DNA of 64,000 nt. Origin: JBELHJ01 sp042091495 (GTDB lineage: Bacteria; Bacteroidota; Bacteroidia; Flavobacteriales; Flavobacteriaceae). The notes below the pieces were generated by a model. It saw only the letters and a list, made by a program, of their open reading frames with translations, was not told where the DNA came from and did not search any database. The stretch covers positions 1 through 64,000 of the forward strand of contig JBELHJ010000005.1 of NCBI GenBank assembly GCA_042091495.1, read 5' to 3'. The position numbers and the translations under genes were made by a program. Positions 17,091-25,909 of this stretch are shown here, one piece after another (position 1 is the first letter of the stretch; each line of letters opens with the position of its first letter).

Positions 17091-17918
17091 ATGGTAATTG
17101 ATTCACATCAACATTTTTGGAATTACGACCCTATTAAGCATGAGTGGATTGATGATGCTATGAAAGTCATTAGGCGTGATTTTACTCCTGAGGATTTAAA
17201 ATTGATTTATAAACAAGCGGGTGTTGATGGTTGTGTTGCAGTTCAAGCCGACCAGACACTGGAGGAAACAGACTTCCTGATTGACTTGGCTTCAAAAAAT
17301 GACTTTATTAAAGGAGTTGTGGGCTGGGTTGATCTTCGTGCTACTAATATTACTGAAGTACTAGAATTATATGCTGAAAAACCAATAGTTAAAGGCTTTA
17401 GACATGTAGTTCAAGGCGAAGCAGATCATAATTTTTTATTGAGACCTAATTTTTTGAATGGAATCTCTAACCTAGAAGCTCATAATTTCACTTATGATAT
17501 TTTAATTTTTCCGCATCAATTGGGAGCAACTTTAGAGTTTGTGAAACAGTTTCCAAATCAAAAGTTCATTATTGATCATTTGGCAAAGCCATACATCAAA
17601 GATGCTTTTTATGAGGGTTGGTCAACCCAAATGAAAGCTGTTTCAAAACATGAAAACGTGAGTTGTAAGCTATCAGGAATGATAACCGAAGCTGATTATA
17701 ATTCTTGGTCTCAAAATGATTTAGAGCCTTATATGAATCTCGTTCTTGAGGCTTTTGGATCAGAGCGTATAATGTACGGATCAGATTGGCCAGTTTGTTT
17801 GGTTGCTGGTAATTATGACCAAGTTAAAAAAACAGTCACAGATTTTATAAGCAAATTATCCTTAAATGAGCAAACTCTCATTATGGGAAAAAATGCTATT
17901 GAATTTTATAATTTATAA
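17091..17918 (+). CDS. COG3618 amidohydrolase, sugar-acid lactonase (L-fucono/L-galactono-lactonase)
   Basis: This is a TIM-barrel metal hydrolase that opens an aldonolactone, the second step after sugar oxidation. Metal-binding features are His6 and His8 in DSHQHFW, IDHLAKP near 179, and GSDWPVC near 231 with the catalytic Asp. The length, 275 residues, fits the L-fucono-1,5-lactonase group of COG3618, whose characterised member also acts on L-galactono-lactone as I recall. It lies between uxaB and the SDR dehydrogenase with gaps of 6 and 11 bases. Rhamnono-lactonases belong to the same family, but FucP in the operon argues for the galacto configuration. Confidence 0.85.
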   Translation: MVIDSHQHFWNYDPIKHEWIDDAMKVIRRDFTPEDLKLIYKQAGVDGCVAVQADQTLEETDFLIDLASKNDFIKGVVGWVDLRATNITEVLELYAEKPIVKGFRHVVQGEADHNFLLRPNFLNGISNLEAHNFTYDILIFPHQLGATLEFVKQFPNQKFIIDHLAKPYIKDAFYEGWSTQMKAVSKHENVSCKLSGMITEADYNSWSQNDLEPYMNLVLEAFGSERIMYGSDWPVCLVAGNYDQVKKTVTDFISKLSLNEQTLIMGKNAIEFYNL

Positions 17919-17929
17919 TAGAGAATTAA

Positions 17930-18721
17930 ATGGATTTAAAATTAAAAGATAAAGTAGTCGTAGTTACAGGTTCTGCTGGTATAAAAGGCAGTATAGGTGA
18001 AACTATTGTACAGCGATTAGCAGATGAAGGAGCCATTCCTGCATTAATTGATAGAAATGATAGAGGCTTTGGTTATGTAGAAGAACTCCAAGCAAGAGGC
18101 ATAGATGCTGTGTTTTGCAAAACAGATGTTACTGATCCAGTTCAAATTGAAAATGCAGTTAAAACAATTGCAGAAAAATATGGAAGAATAGACGTCGTAA
18201 TTAATAATGTAGGAGTTAATGATGGTGCTGGATTAGATAGCTCGGTTGAGGATTTTATGTGGTCATTAAAGCTTAATATGGTGAGTTATTTTGTAGTTGT
18301 AAAACACGCTTTACCATATTTAAAAGCTTCCAAAGGAAACATACTAAATATTGGGTCTAAAGTCGCATTAACTGGGCAAGGCGGAACATCTGGTTATGCC
18401 GCTTCAAAAGGCGGTGTGTTTGGTTTAACAAGAGAGTGGGCGGTAGATTTGATTAAAGAAAAAATCAGAGTTAATGCCATTGTTATTGCTGAAAGTTGGA
18501 CACCTGCTTATGATAATTGGATCAAAACTTTAGAGAATGGTGAGGAAAAGTTAAAATCAATTGTTTCTAAAATTCCTTTGGAAAATAGAATGACTACTCC
18601 TGAGGAAATTGCAGATACTTGTTTATTTACAATTTCTAAAAAATCATCTCATACTACAGGTCAGTTTATTTGTTGTGATGGTGGATATGTACATTTAGAC
18701 CGATCTTTACTTACAGAGTAA
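17930..18721 (+). CDS. SDR-family L-fucose/L-galactose 1-dehydrogenase
   Basis: This is a short-chain dehydrogenase proposed to oxidise the aldose at C1 to its lactone. The cofactor loop TGSAGIKGSIG (13-23) has an insertion compared with the usual TGxxxGIG. Asp41 at the end of the second strand suggests NAD rather than NADP. NNVG is at 92-95. The catalytic triad is Ser143, Tyr156 and Lys160 (YAASK). The length, 263 residues, is normal. The neighbouring lactonase, FucP and mutarotase match the gene set of the C. jejuni fucose pathway (FucX). A later step such as 2-keto-3-deoxy-fuconate dehydrogenase is the main alternative for an SDR in this setting. Confidence 0.82.
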   Translation: MDLKLKDKVVVVTGSAGIKGSIGETIVQRLADEGAIPALIDRNDRGFGYVEELQARGIDAVFCKTDVTDPVQIENAVKTIAEKYGRIDVVINNVGVNDGAGLDSSVEDFMWSLKLNMVSYFVVVKHALPYLKASKGNILNIGSKVALTGQGGTSGYAASKGGVFGLTREWAVDLIKEKIRVNAIVIAESWTPAYDNWIKTLENGEEKLKSIVSKIPLENRMTTPEEIADTCLFTISKKSSHTTGQFICCDGGYVHLDRSLLTE

Positions 18722-18817
18722 ACCGTTTGTTTTATTTTTTGTTACAAATGAGGTCTCGTTGACATTAACAAATTTCATTAATTAGCGAAAATTAAAACTA
18801 AAATTTATACTAATACT

Positions 18818-20134
18818 ATGAGTAAATTAAAAAATATACCAGTTGTAAGAAAGGAGCTTTTATTTCCTTTTATCATCATTACATCCCTATTTGCATTGTG
18901 GGGAATTGCAAATGATTTAACGAACCCAATGGTTTCTGCTTTCAAAAAGGTGATGCCAGAATTGACAAATGTTCAAGCATCATTAGTCCAATTTGCTTTT
19001 TACTTCGGATATTTTTTTATGGCGCTTCCTGCGGCTCTTTTTATTAGAAAATACAGTTACAAATCGGGGATTATTTTAGGATTAATTCTTTATGCTATTG
19101 GTGCATTTATGTTTTACCCAGCTGCTGCTTTTGAGGAATTTAATTTTTTCTTAGTGTCATTATGGGTAATTACTTGTGGGTTAGCCTTTTTAGAAACAAC
19201 CTCAAATCCTTTAATATTATCTCTTGGTGATAAAGAGACTTCAACGCAGCGATTAAATCTAGCGCAAGCTTTTAATCCAATTGGTTCTTTAACAGGAATG
19301 GTTATCGCTCAAGTATTTGTAATTAGTGCTTTACGCTCTGATGATTATACAGAAGAAGCATACAAGGCGCTTACCTCAGATGAATTGGCGGTAATTAGAG
19401 AAAACGATTTGGGAGTAATTAGCCTGCCTTACATAGCTTTAGGTGTTTTGGTATTGGCGATTATGACCATTATCATATTCACAAAAATGCCTAAAACACC
19501 TGAGGAAGAAAAAATGTCGTTATCAGAGTCTTTTAGTAAGTTATTCGCTAACAAAAATTACTTACAAGGGGTGTTGAGTCAGGCATTCTATGTAGGTGCT
19601 CAAATTATGTGTTGGACCTATATATTCCAATATGTAGATAATATTAATGCAACTGAGGGAACCACATACACGGCCACTTATTTTAACATTGCAGCTATGA
19701 TTTCATTTTTAGCTGGAAGATGGATTGGTACAGGATTAATGCGAAAGTATAATCCGTCCAGAATACTAATGTACTTTGGATTAGGTGGTGTGATTTTTGC
19801 TTTTGGAACAATTTTCTTAGGAAGTTTACCTGGGTTAATTTGTCTGGTTATTGTATCGGTATTTATGTCAATAATGTTCCCAACAATCTATGGGATTGCT
19901 TTAAAGGACATGGGCGATGAAGCTAAAATTGGTTCAGCAGGATTAGTAATGGCCATAGTTGGTGGTGCTCTAATGCCTGTACTACAAGGAAGTATTTTAG
20001 ACTGGGGTGGCGGAGGCTTCTCAGATGTTAAAGTATTAGGTTTTATTCCTGAAGTTAATTTTTCATTTATACTACCATTAATTTGTTTAGCTGTGGTGGC
20101 CTTCTATGGTTACAATACTTTAAAAAAACAATAA
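18818..20134 (+). CDS. fucP: FucP-type sugar:proton symporter (MFS)
   Basis: This is a 12-helix major facilitator of 438 residues importing L-fucose-type sugars across the inner membrane. E. coli FucP is known to carry L-fucose, L-galactose and D-arabinose. Clear matches to it include QFAFYFGYF, CGLAFLETTSNP (with Glu126 at the position of E. coli Glu135) and CWTYIFQYV. Around helix 1 the sequence is IANDLTNPM; by my alignment the position of E. coli Asp46 is Asn36, with an Asp three residues earlier. A 96-base gap before the gene is the largest in the second half of the operon and could hold a secondary promoter. Confidence 0.9.
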   Translation: MSKLKNIPVVRKELLFPFIIITSLFALWGIANDLTNPMVSAFKKVMPELTNVQASLVQFAFYFGYFFMALPAALFIRKYSYKSGIILGLILYAIGAFMFYPAAAFEEFNFFLVSLWVITCGLAFLETTSNPLILSLGDKETSTQRLNLAQAFNPIGSLTGMVIAQVFVISALRSDDYTEEAYKALTSDELAVIRENDLGVISLPYIALGVLVLAIMTIIIFTKMPKTPEEEKMSLSESFSKLFANKNYLQGVLSQAFYVGAQIMCWTYIFQYVDNINATEGTTYTATYFNIAAMISFLAGRWIGTGLMRKYNPSRILMYFGLGGVIFAFGTIFLGSLPGLICLVIVSVFMSIMFPTIYGIALKDMGDEAKIGSAGLVMAIVGGALMPVLQGSILDWGGGGFSDVKVLGFIPEVNFSFILPLICLAVVAFYGYNTLKKQ

Positions 20135-20147
20135 AACTAAAAAGATT

Positions 20148-20495
20148 ATGAGTCATAAAAGACTATGTTATTCTTGTGATTTAAAAGACGATTCTAAGCT
20201 AATAGAAGAATATAAAGCCTACCATGCTGCTGGTAAAGCATGGCCAGAAATTACAAAAAGCATTACCGATGCGGGTATTGTTGATATGGAAATTTACCTA
20301 GTAGGTAACCGCATGTTTATGATTATGGAAGTTGATGAGACTTTCAATCCTTCAAAAAAGGCTGAGATGGATGCCAGTAATCCTAAGGTTCAAGAATGGG
20401 AAAATTTAATGTGGGATTATCAACAAGAATTACCTTGGGCTAAAGACGGTGAAAAGTGGATGCCTTTAGAGCGTGTATTTAAATTAGGAGCCTAA
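20148..20495 (+). CDS. RhaM-type sugar mutarotase (COG3254)
   Basis: This small ferredoxin-like protein interconverts alpha and beta anomers of an L-sugar after import. YHAAGKAWPEI contains the family's His-x-x-x-Trp-Pro-Glu type active-site segment (His26). A Trp-rich stretch follows near residues 84-88, and the C-terminal LERVFKL resembles the E. coli RhaM end. The length is 115 residues. Although the founding member acts on rhamnose, the family member in the C. jejuni fucose island sits beside the fucose dehydrogenase, and here it directly follows fucP by 13 bases. Fucose or L-galactose is therefore the likely substrate. Confidence 0.87.
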   Translation: MSHKRLCYSCDLKDDSKLIEEYKAYHAAGKAWPEITKSITDAGIVDMEIYLVGNRMFMIMEVDETFNPSKKAEMDASNPKVQEWENLMWDYQQELPWAKDGEKWMPLERVFKLGA

Positions 20496-20520
20496 TTAAA
20501 AATTAAAACAAAGACAAAAT

Positions 20521-22155
20521 ATGAGAAATATTTTTATAGCATTAGTATGTATCACAGTAGGTTTTACATCATGTGCTCAAAAAAAGCGTAAAGCTTCAAA
20601 AAAACAACCTAATATCATTTACATAATGTCAGATGACCATACTACCCAAGGTTTTGGAGTTTATGGAAGTCGTTTAGCTAGTTTAAACCCTACACCAACC
20701 ATTGATAGAATTGGAAACGAGGGTATTATTTTTGATAATGCATTTTGTACCAACTCCATTTGTACACCTTCACGTGCTACAATCATGACGGGTCAATACG
20801 GGCAAGTAAATAACGTTAAAGATTTAGGTGGCATTCTTCCAGGAGACAGACAATATTTGGCTCACGAAATGAATAAACTTGGTTATCAAACAGCTATAAT
20901 TGGTAAGTGGCATTTAAAAGAAGCGCCGGAGGCTTTCGATTATTATCAGGTACTTCCAGGTCAAGGTGATTACCATAACCCAACCTTATATTCTAACGAG
21001 CCTATTGGTGAGAGAAAAGAGATGAAGTTTGAAAAGGGCTTGGTAAGAGAAGTTAACGCTAAAACTTATGAGGGGCATTCTTCAGATGTTATCACTGATA
21101 TTTCTTTGGAGTGGTTGGATCAAAAAAGAGACAAGTCTAAACCTTTCTTTTTAATGCATCATTTCAAAGCACCTCACGATTTCTTTGAATTCGCAAAGCG
21201 TTACGAAAACTATTTAGAGGATGTTGAAATTCCTGAGCCTGCAAGTATGTATTACAATGGGAATAACGGTTCTGTTGCAACAAGAGGATATAATGAGTCT
21301 ATGATGGATACTATTGGGTCTTCAATAGGTCACAGAAATATCATCAGAAACATGGGAATGCATATGGAAATTGATCAAGATATTCCAGATCCAGAATATA
21401 CCAGATTGGCTTATCAAGAGTATTTAAAAAGATATTTGAGATGTGTTAAAGGTGTAGATGATAACGTGAAGCGTTTATTTGATTATTTGGAGAAAGAAGA
21501 TTTAATGGATAATACCATCATAGTATACACAGGTGATCAGGGGTTTATGTTAGGAGAGCATGATTATATTGACAAGCGTTGGATGTACGAAGAATCTATG
21601 CGTATGCCATTTTTAGTACGCTACCCAAAAATGATTGAAGCTGGATCAAGAACAGATGCTATTATTAATAACGCTGATTTTGCACCTACTTTAATTGATT
21701 TAGCAGGAGGGAATGTACCAGATTACATGCAAGGAGAAAGTTTTAAAGCTGTTCTTGAAACAGGAGAGGAACCAAAAGGTTGGAAACAAGACACCTATTA
21801 CCGTTACTGGATGCATATGGCGCATAGACATAGTAATCCAGCACACTTTGGAATCAGAACAAAAGATTATAAGTTGATATTCTTTTATGCTAGAGATTAT
21901 AAAAAACGTAATAATAAAGCTCAAAAGTGGGCTAACCATCCCTCTTCTTTGTCCTTTGTAAAAACTCCTGTGGCATGGGAATTCTACGATCTGACAAATG
22001 ACCCACAGGAAATGGATAACCGATATGATGATCCGCGTTATGCTGAAACCATAGTAAGTTTAAAAGCTAGATTAAAGGAAATGCGAAAGGAGCTTAAAGA
22101 AGATGACTCACAATATCCAGAAATTCAAGAATCAATAGATAAGTATTGGAATTAA
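20521..22155 (+). CDS. Family S1 sulfatase lipoprotein (CTPSR motif)
   Basis: This exported sulfatase has a lipoprotein signal (GFTSC, Cys18). Metal-binding Asp38-Asp39 lie in MSDDH. The formylglycine site is Cys81 in CTPSRATIMTG. DNTIIVYTGDQGFMLGEHD, the block around residues 332-350, carries the second set of calcium ligands and resembles iduronate-2-sulfatase-like and related exo-sulfatases. The length is 544 residues. It is the last gene of the catabolic operon, 25 bases after the mutarotase, and a very strong terminator follows. Inclusion in the sugar operon implies LacI control, unlike the other sulfatases of the window. Confidence 0.9.
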   Translation: MRNIFIALVCITVGFTSCAQKKRKASKKQPNIIYIMSDDHTTQGFGVYGSRLASLNPTPTIDRIGNEGIIFDNAFCTNSICTPSRATIMTGQYGQVNNVKDLGGILPGDRQYLAHEMNKLGYQTAIIGKWHLKEAPEAFDYYQVLPGQGDYHNPTLYSNEPIGERKEMKFEKGLVREVNAKTYEGHSSDVITDISLEWLDQKRDKSKPFFLMHHFKAPHDFFEFAKRYENYLEDVEIPEPASMYYNGNNGSVATRGYNESMMDTIGSSIGHRNIIRNMGMHMEIDQDIPDPEYTRLAYQEYLKRYLRCVKGVDDNVKRLFDYLEKEDLMDNTIIVYTGDQGFMLGEHDYIDKRWMYEESMRMPFLVRYPKMIEAGSRTDAIINNADFAPTLIDLAGGNVPDYMQGESFKAVLETGEEPKGWKQDTYYRYWMHMAHRHSNPAHFGIRTKDYKLIFFYARDYKKRNNKAQKWANHPSSLSFVKTPVAWEFYDLTNDPQEMDNRYDDPRYAETIVSLKARLKEMRKELKEDDSQYPEIQESIDKYWN

Positions 22156-22179
22156 TTCAATATCAAAATATTTAATTCA

Positions 22180-22218
22180 AATGATGATTTGCCTTAGGGC
22201 AAGTCATCATTTTTTTTT
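22180..22218 (+). terminator. Strong intrinsic terminator of the catabolic operon
   Basis: A 14-bp continuous stem (22180-22193 with 22198-22211, including one G-U pair and a 4-base loop) runs into a T tract of about nine. It separates the operon's last sulfatase from the next GH29 gene, which therefore relies on readthrough or its own promoter. Confidence 0.9.
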
Positions 22219-22232
22219 CTAATCATTCAATT

Positions 22233-24068
22233 ATGAAATTCATTTTAAAAATTTTAGTCACCTGTTTCTTTTTAAGTGCTTGTCAATTTAAAACAAATAA
22301 TCCCAAACAAACATTAAGTTCCTCAAAAATTGAAGGGACTCCTGATCGTATTGAAACATGGAAAGCCATGAAATTTGGTATGTTTATTCATTGGGGGGTT
22401 TATTCTATTCCTGCAGGAGTGTGGAAAGGCAAACAAATAGAAAAACTTGGCGAACAAATAATGCGTCATGCCAGAATTCCAGTAAACGAATATGAAGCTA
22501 TTGCCAAACAATTTAATCCGGTAAATTTTGATCCTGATGCGATTGTTAAAATGGCAAAAAATGCTGGAATGAAGTATATAATTTTAACGGCTAAACATCA
22601 TGATGGTTTTGCTATGTTTGAGACGGCCACAACCAATTACGATATTGTTGATTTTACGCCCTACAAAAAGGATATTCTAAAACAATTAGCAGATGCTTGT
22701 AAAAGACATAATTTAAAACTTGGGGTTTATTATTCTACACCAGATTGGCATTTTAATGGTGATGATCAGGAAATCAATCCAGTAGATAATAAGATTTCTG
22801 TTTTTGGAAAGGTCTCTAAAGCAAATGAAGATTATCAAGTTAACCAGTTGAAAGAGCTGTTATCCAATTACGGCGATATTGTTGAGGTGTTTTTTGACAT
22901 GGGTGAACCTACTGCAGCACAAAGTAAACGCTTTAAAGAAACGGTTTTAGAATTGCAACCAGACTGTTTGATAAATGGAAGGGTAATGAATGATCAAGGC
23001 GATTTTATTACTATGCCTGATAATCATTTGCCAGACGTACCACTTGATACCATTGCTTGGGAAACACCAGGTACTTTCTACCACACATGGGGTTATAAAT
23101 CATGGGTAAAGGGTGCTCCCCTTGATAAGCAGATTAAAAACCAAGTCAAAAAACTCTCTAAAATTGCCAGTTTAGGAGGGAATTTTTTGTTAAATATAGG
23201 TCCAAAAAGTGATGGTACTGTGGTGCAGTACGAACAAGAAGTTTTAAAAGGTGTTGGTGAATGGATGACACTTCATGCAGAAGCTATTCATGGTACTAAA
23301 AGTACCCCATTTAAAAAATTGGATTGGGGCTATTGTACACAGGGTAATCAAAAATTATATTTTCATTTATTTGATTATCCTAAAGATAAAAAGCTAGTCA
23401 TTCCTGGTCTGGTATCTAATATATCAAACGCATATATTTTAGCAGATTCCACTAAAAAGTCTCTTATTTTCAATAAAGTTAATGGAGATATTGTAGTTAA
23501 TCTTGGTGGTCAAATTAATCCTGTTTTGGATGTTTTGGTAGTTGAGTATCAAGATGATTTAGTTATAAATCCAATCGTAATTAAAGGTAAAGAAGGGGTA
23601 GTGAATCTAAATGATTCTCAAGCTATCAAACATGGGAAATATGGGAAATTAAGTTACCGTTCAATAATTAAAGATAATTTTAGAACATGGGATTTTTCTG
23701 TTGACCAAACAGGGACTTATGAGATTATGCTGACTTATGCCACAAAATATGAAGAAAAGGAATTTTTATTTGAAATAAAAAACCAGTCTTTCAAAGTGAA
23801 TTTAAAAGGAAACCAAAAGAAAGAAAATGAGAAAGAACAACTTTTTGATGGTAATGAGACTAAACAAAAAAAGCCATCATTCTCTAAATTTAAAACAGTT
23901 AAAATTGGTGAGGTACAAATGGTGAATTCTGAGCTAAATCATTTAGTTTTAAAATCTGCAAAAGATTATCAATTTAAATATTCACTAAAGGAGTTTCATG
24001 CTCAGGACCGCAGTAATAGATCACTTGGTATTAATGTCAAAGATTTAGTTTTTAAGTTAAAAGAGTAA
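22233..24068 (+). CDS. GH29 alpha-L-fucosidase-type lipoprotein with C-terminal beta extension
   Basis: This is an exo-glycosidase with a lipoprotein signal (LSAC, Cys17). GH29 markers are IHWG (His53), KHHDGF (His122-His123) and VEVFFDMGE with Asp222 as the likely nucleophile. It is the most canonical of the three GH29 proteins around these motifs and also the longest, at 611 residues. After the barrel and its beta domain, residues from about 450 onward form an extra beta-rich module (GTYEIMLTYA block near 497) of a kind often used for carbohydrate binding. It starts only 14 bases after the T tract of a strong terminator, so its expression may be uncoupled from the operon. Confidence 0.9.
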   Translation: MKFILKILVTCFFLSACQFKTNNPKQTLSSSKIEGTPDRIETWKAMKFGMFIHWGVYSIPAGVWKGKQIEKLGEQIMRHARIPVNEYEAIAKQFNPVNFDPDAIVKMAKNAGMKYIILTAKHHDGFAMFETATTNYDIVDFTPYKKDILKQLADACKRHNLKLGVYYSTPDWHFNGDDQEINPVDNKISVFGKVSKANEDYQVNQLKELLSNYGDIVEVFFDMGEPTAAQSKRFKETVLELQPDCLINGRVMNDQGDFITMPDNHLPDVPLDTIAWETPGTFYHTWGYKSWVKGAPLDKQIKNQVKKLSKIASLGGNFLLNIGPKSDGTVVQYEQEVLKGVGEWMTLHAEAIHGTKSTPFKKLDWGYCTQGNQKLYFHLFDYPKDKKLVIPGLVSNISNAYILADSTKKSLIFNKVNGDIVVNLGGQINPVLDVLVVEYQDDLVINPIVIKGKEGVVNLNDSQAIKHGKYGKLSYRSIIKDNFRTWDFSVDQTGTYEIMLTYATKYEEKEFLFEIKNQSFKVNLKGNQKKENEKEQLFDGNETKQKKPSFSKFKTVKIGEVQMVNSELNHLVLKSAKDYQFKYSLKEFHAQDRSNRSLGINVKDLVFKLKE

Positions 24069-24070
24069 AT

Positions 24071-24099
24071 AAAAAAAGCCTCTGTAGGAGGCTTTTTTT
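24071..24099. terminator. Bidirectional intrinsic terminator
   Basis: GCCTC / GAGGC (24078-24092, 5-base loop) is flanked by A7 and T7. It lies between the convergent GH29 and sulfatase genes and can end both. Confidence 0.88.
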
Positions 24100-24105
24100 A
24101 TTTAA

Positions 24106-25899
24106 CTATATTTTTTTTACTTCGACAAAATAGGCGCCTAGTTCAATAGATTCTTCAGGATTAGTAAAGTAAGTTTGAATTTTTTTTGTGCCTTTATTTA
24201 ATTTCACTTTGAATGTAATTCCCGTATCTGTTTTGGATACCGAATTAGAATACGTTTTTTTTCCTATGTCAAGTCTCGCTGAGGTTATTGGCAAAGCTTT
24301 ACCAACAGCACTTTTAGATACCGTTGTACCCTTTAATTCAGGACGAATTTCAAGCCCATCTTGAATAGCATGATTTAAGTGTTTTGGCCAACGCCTTAGT
24401 GTAATTTCATAATTACCTTTTGTTTCTGTTTTAATATGCCACCACCCATTACTATTTATTCCTTTACGAACTAAATCTTGTTGGAAAGGATTTTTGTCAT
24501 CAGAGTGCCAATCATGACAAGTAAGTGTTGTAGGGTTAGCCATCCTATTACCAACAATTATAGGTGCAACTACATTTGCATTTACAGAAACATCTTCCCA
24601 CCATAAATTATAGGCTTTTGTAAGTTCTTTAACGATTTCGGGATGAGCTTTTGCAATATCATTTTTTTGTCCAAAATCTTCTTGTATATTATACAATTCC
24701 TTGCCGTTGATAAGACGCCATTGTTCTGTCATTACCGCAGATTTTTTCCATTTTTTGAGATACTCACTTCGTTGGGAGTCTACAACTAATGTACGTTGGA
24801 TCCAATTCCCCTTACCATATAACATTGGTGTAAGATTTTTTCCGTCAAATTGTATGTTTTCAGAATCTTTTAATTGGCATAAATCCATTAGAGTAGGCAA
24901 TATATCAATATGAGCTGTTAGTGCATTGATTTCATTATTTGCTTTAAGGTTACCCTTAGGCCATCTTATAAAAAAGGGAACCCTGTGTCCGCCCTCGTAA
25001 GCAGAATTTTTCTTACCACGCATCCCAGCACCATAACCTTTAAATACAAATTGCGTTTCTTTCTTTGTCCATACACCGCTGGCTGTTCCGTTATCGGTCA
25101 TAAAAATGACGATTGTATTTTGATCCAGTTTTAAGGCTTTTAATTTATCCATTAGTCGGCCTATATTCTCATCAACATTTTCAATCATACCGTAAAATGC
25201 AGGTTTAACAATATCTTTATTGTTTTCGTATGGTTTAACATATTTGTCCTCAACCCATAGTGGACCGTGAGGTGCATTGGTTGCGATATAACAAAAGAAA
25301 GGGACATCTTTATTTTCTTCAATAAACTTGATGGATTCATTAAACCATACATTAGTGCAATACCCTTTGTATTTTTTTAAAATGCCATTGTGTCTGTATG
25401 TATCATCAAAGTAATCGTTGTTCCAGTAATCTGGAGTTTGCCATATACCACCAGCCCCATGAACCACTGATTCATCAAACCCTCTGTCCATGGGTCTATA
25501 AGGGTAATTGTCACCCAAATGCCATTTTCCAAAAGCACCTGTTTTGTAATTGTTTTCATTAAACATATTTGCCATGGTCTTTTCATCCTCCAGCAATAAT
25601 GAACGTCCTCCAATGGTATGCCAAACACCAGTTTTATTAGAGTAGTGTCCAGTCAAAAGCGCAGCCCTAGTAGGGGCACATGTAGGCGATACGTGAAAAT
25701 TTGTTAGTCGGGTACTTTCAGCATGAAGTTGATCAAGATTTGGAGTGTTAATATCAGGATTACCATGAGCTCCTATGTCACCATAACCTTGGTCATCGGT
25801 GATAATTAATATTACATTTGGTTTGTTTTTTTGAGCAATTGAAACAAAAGTAAACCCCAATAGAAATAAAAAAAGATAAGAAATTTTAAAATTATTCAT
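24106..25899 (-). CDS. Family S1 sulfatase with C-terminal beta domain (CAPTR motif)
   Basis: This exported sulfatase has a signal peptide at residues 1-22. Asp35-Asp36 are in ITDDQGYGD, and the formylglycine cysteine is Cys74 in CAPTRAALLTG. The catalytic domain ends near residue 440. It is followed by about 150 residues containing a GWWHIKTETKGNYEITLRRW block (residues 486-505) that looks like a beta-sandwich accessory module. Total length, 597 residues, is long for the family for that reason. It is downstream of another sulfatase (10-base gap), forming a two-gene unit divergent from the hybrid two-component regulator, which is a likely controller. Confidence 0.9.
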   Translation of the reverse strand: MNNFKISYLFLFLLGFTFVSIAQKNKPNVILIITDDQGYGDIGAHGNPDINTPNLDQLHAESTRLTNFHVSPTCAPTRAALLTGHYSNKTGVWHTIGGRSLLLEDEKTMANMFNENNYKTGAFGKWHLGDNYPYRPMDRGFDESVVHGAGGIWQTPDYWNNDYFDDTYRHNGILKKYKGYCTNVWFNESIKFIEENKDVPFFCYIATNAPHGPLWVEDKYVKPYENNKDIVKPAFYGMIENVDENIGRLMDKLKALKLDQNTIVIFMTDNGTASGVWTKKETQFVFKGYGAGMRGKKNSAYEGGHRVPFFIRWPKGNLKANNEINALTAHIDILPTLMDLCQLKDSENIQFDGKNLTPMLYGKGNWIQRTLVVDSQRSEYLKKWKKSAVMTEQWRLINGKELYNIQEDFGQKNDIAKAHPEIVKELTKAYNLWWEDVSVNANVVAPIIVGNRMANPTTLTCHDWHSDDKNPFQQDLVRKGINSNGWWHIKTETKGNYEITLRRWPKHLNHAIQDGLEIRPELKGTTVSKSAVGKALPITSARLDIGKKTYSNSVSKTDTGITFKVKLNKGTKKIQTYFTNPEESIELGAYFVEVKKI

Positions 25900-25909
25900 T
25901 TACTGAGTT

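Noticed and set aside
20148..20495. Operon as an L-rhamnose pathway because of the RhaM-type mutarotase
   Set aside because: The permease is FucP-like, no rhamnose isomerase, kinase, aldolase or rhamnonate dehydratase is present, and RhaM-family proteins also occur in fucose clusters.
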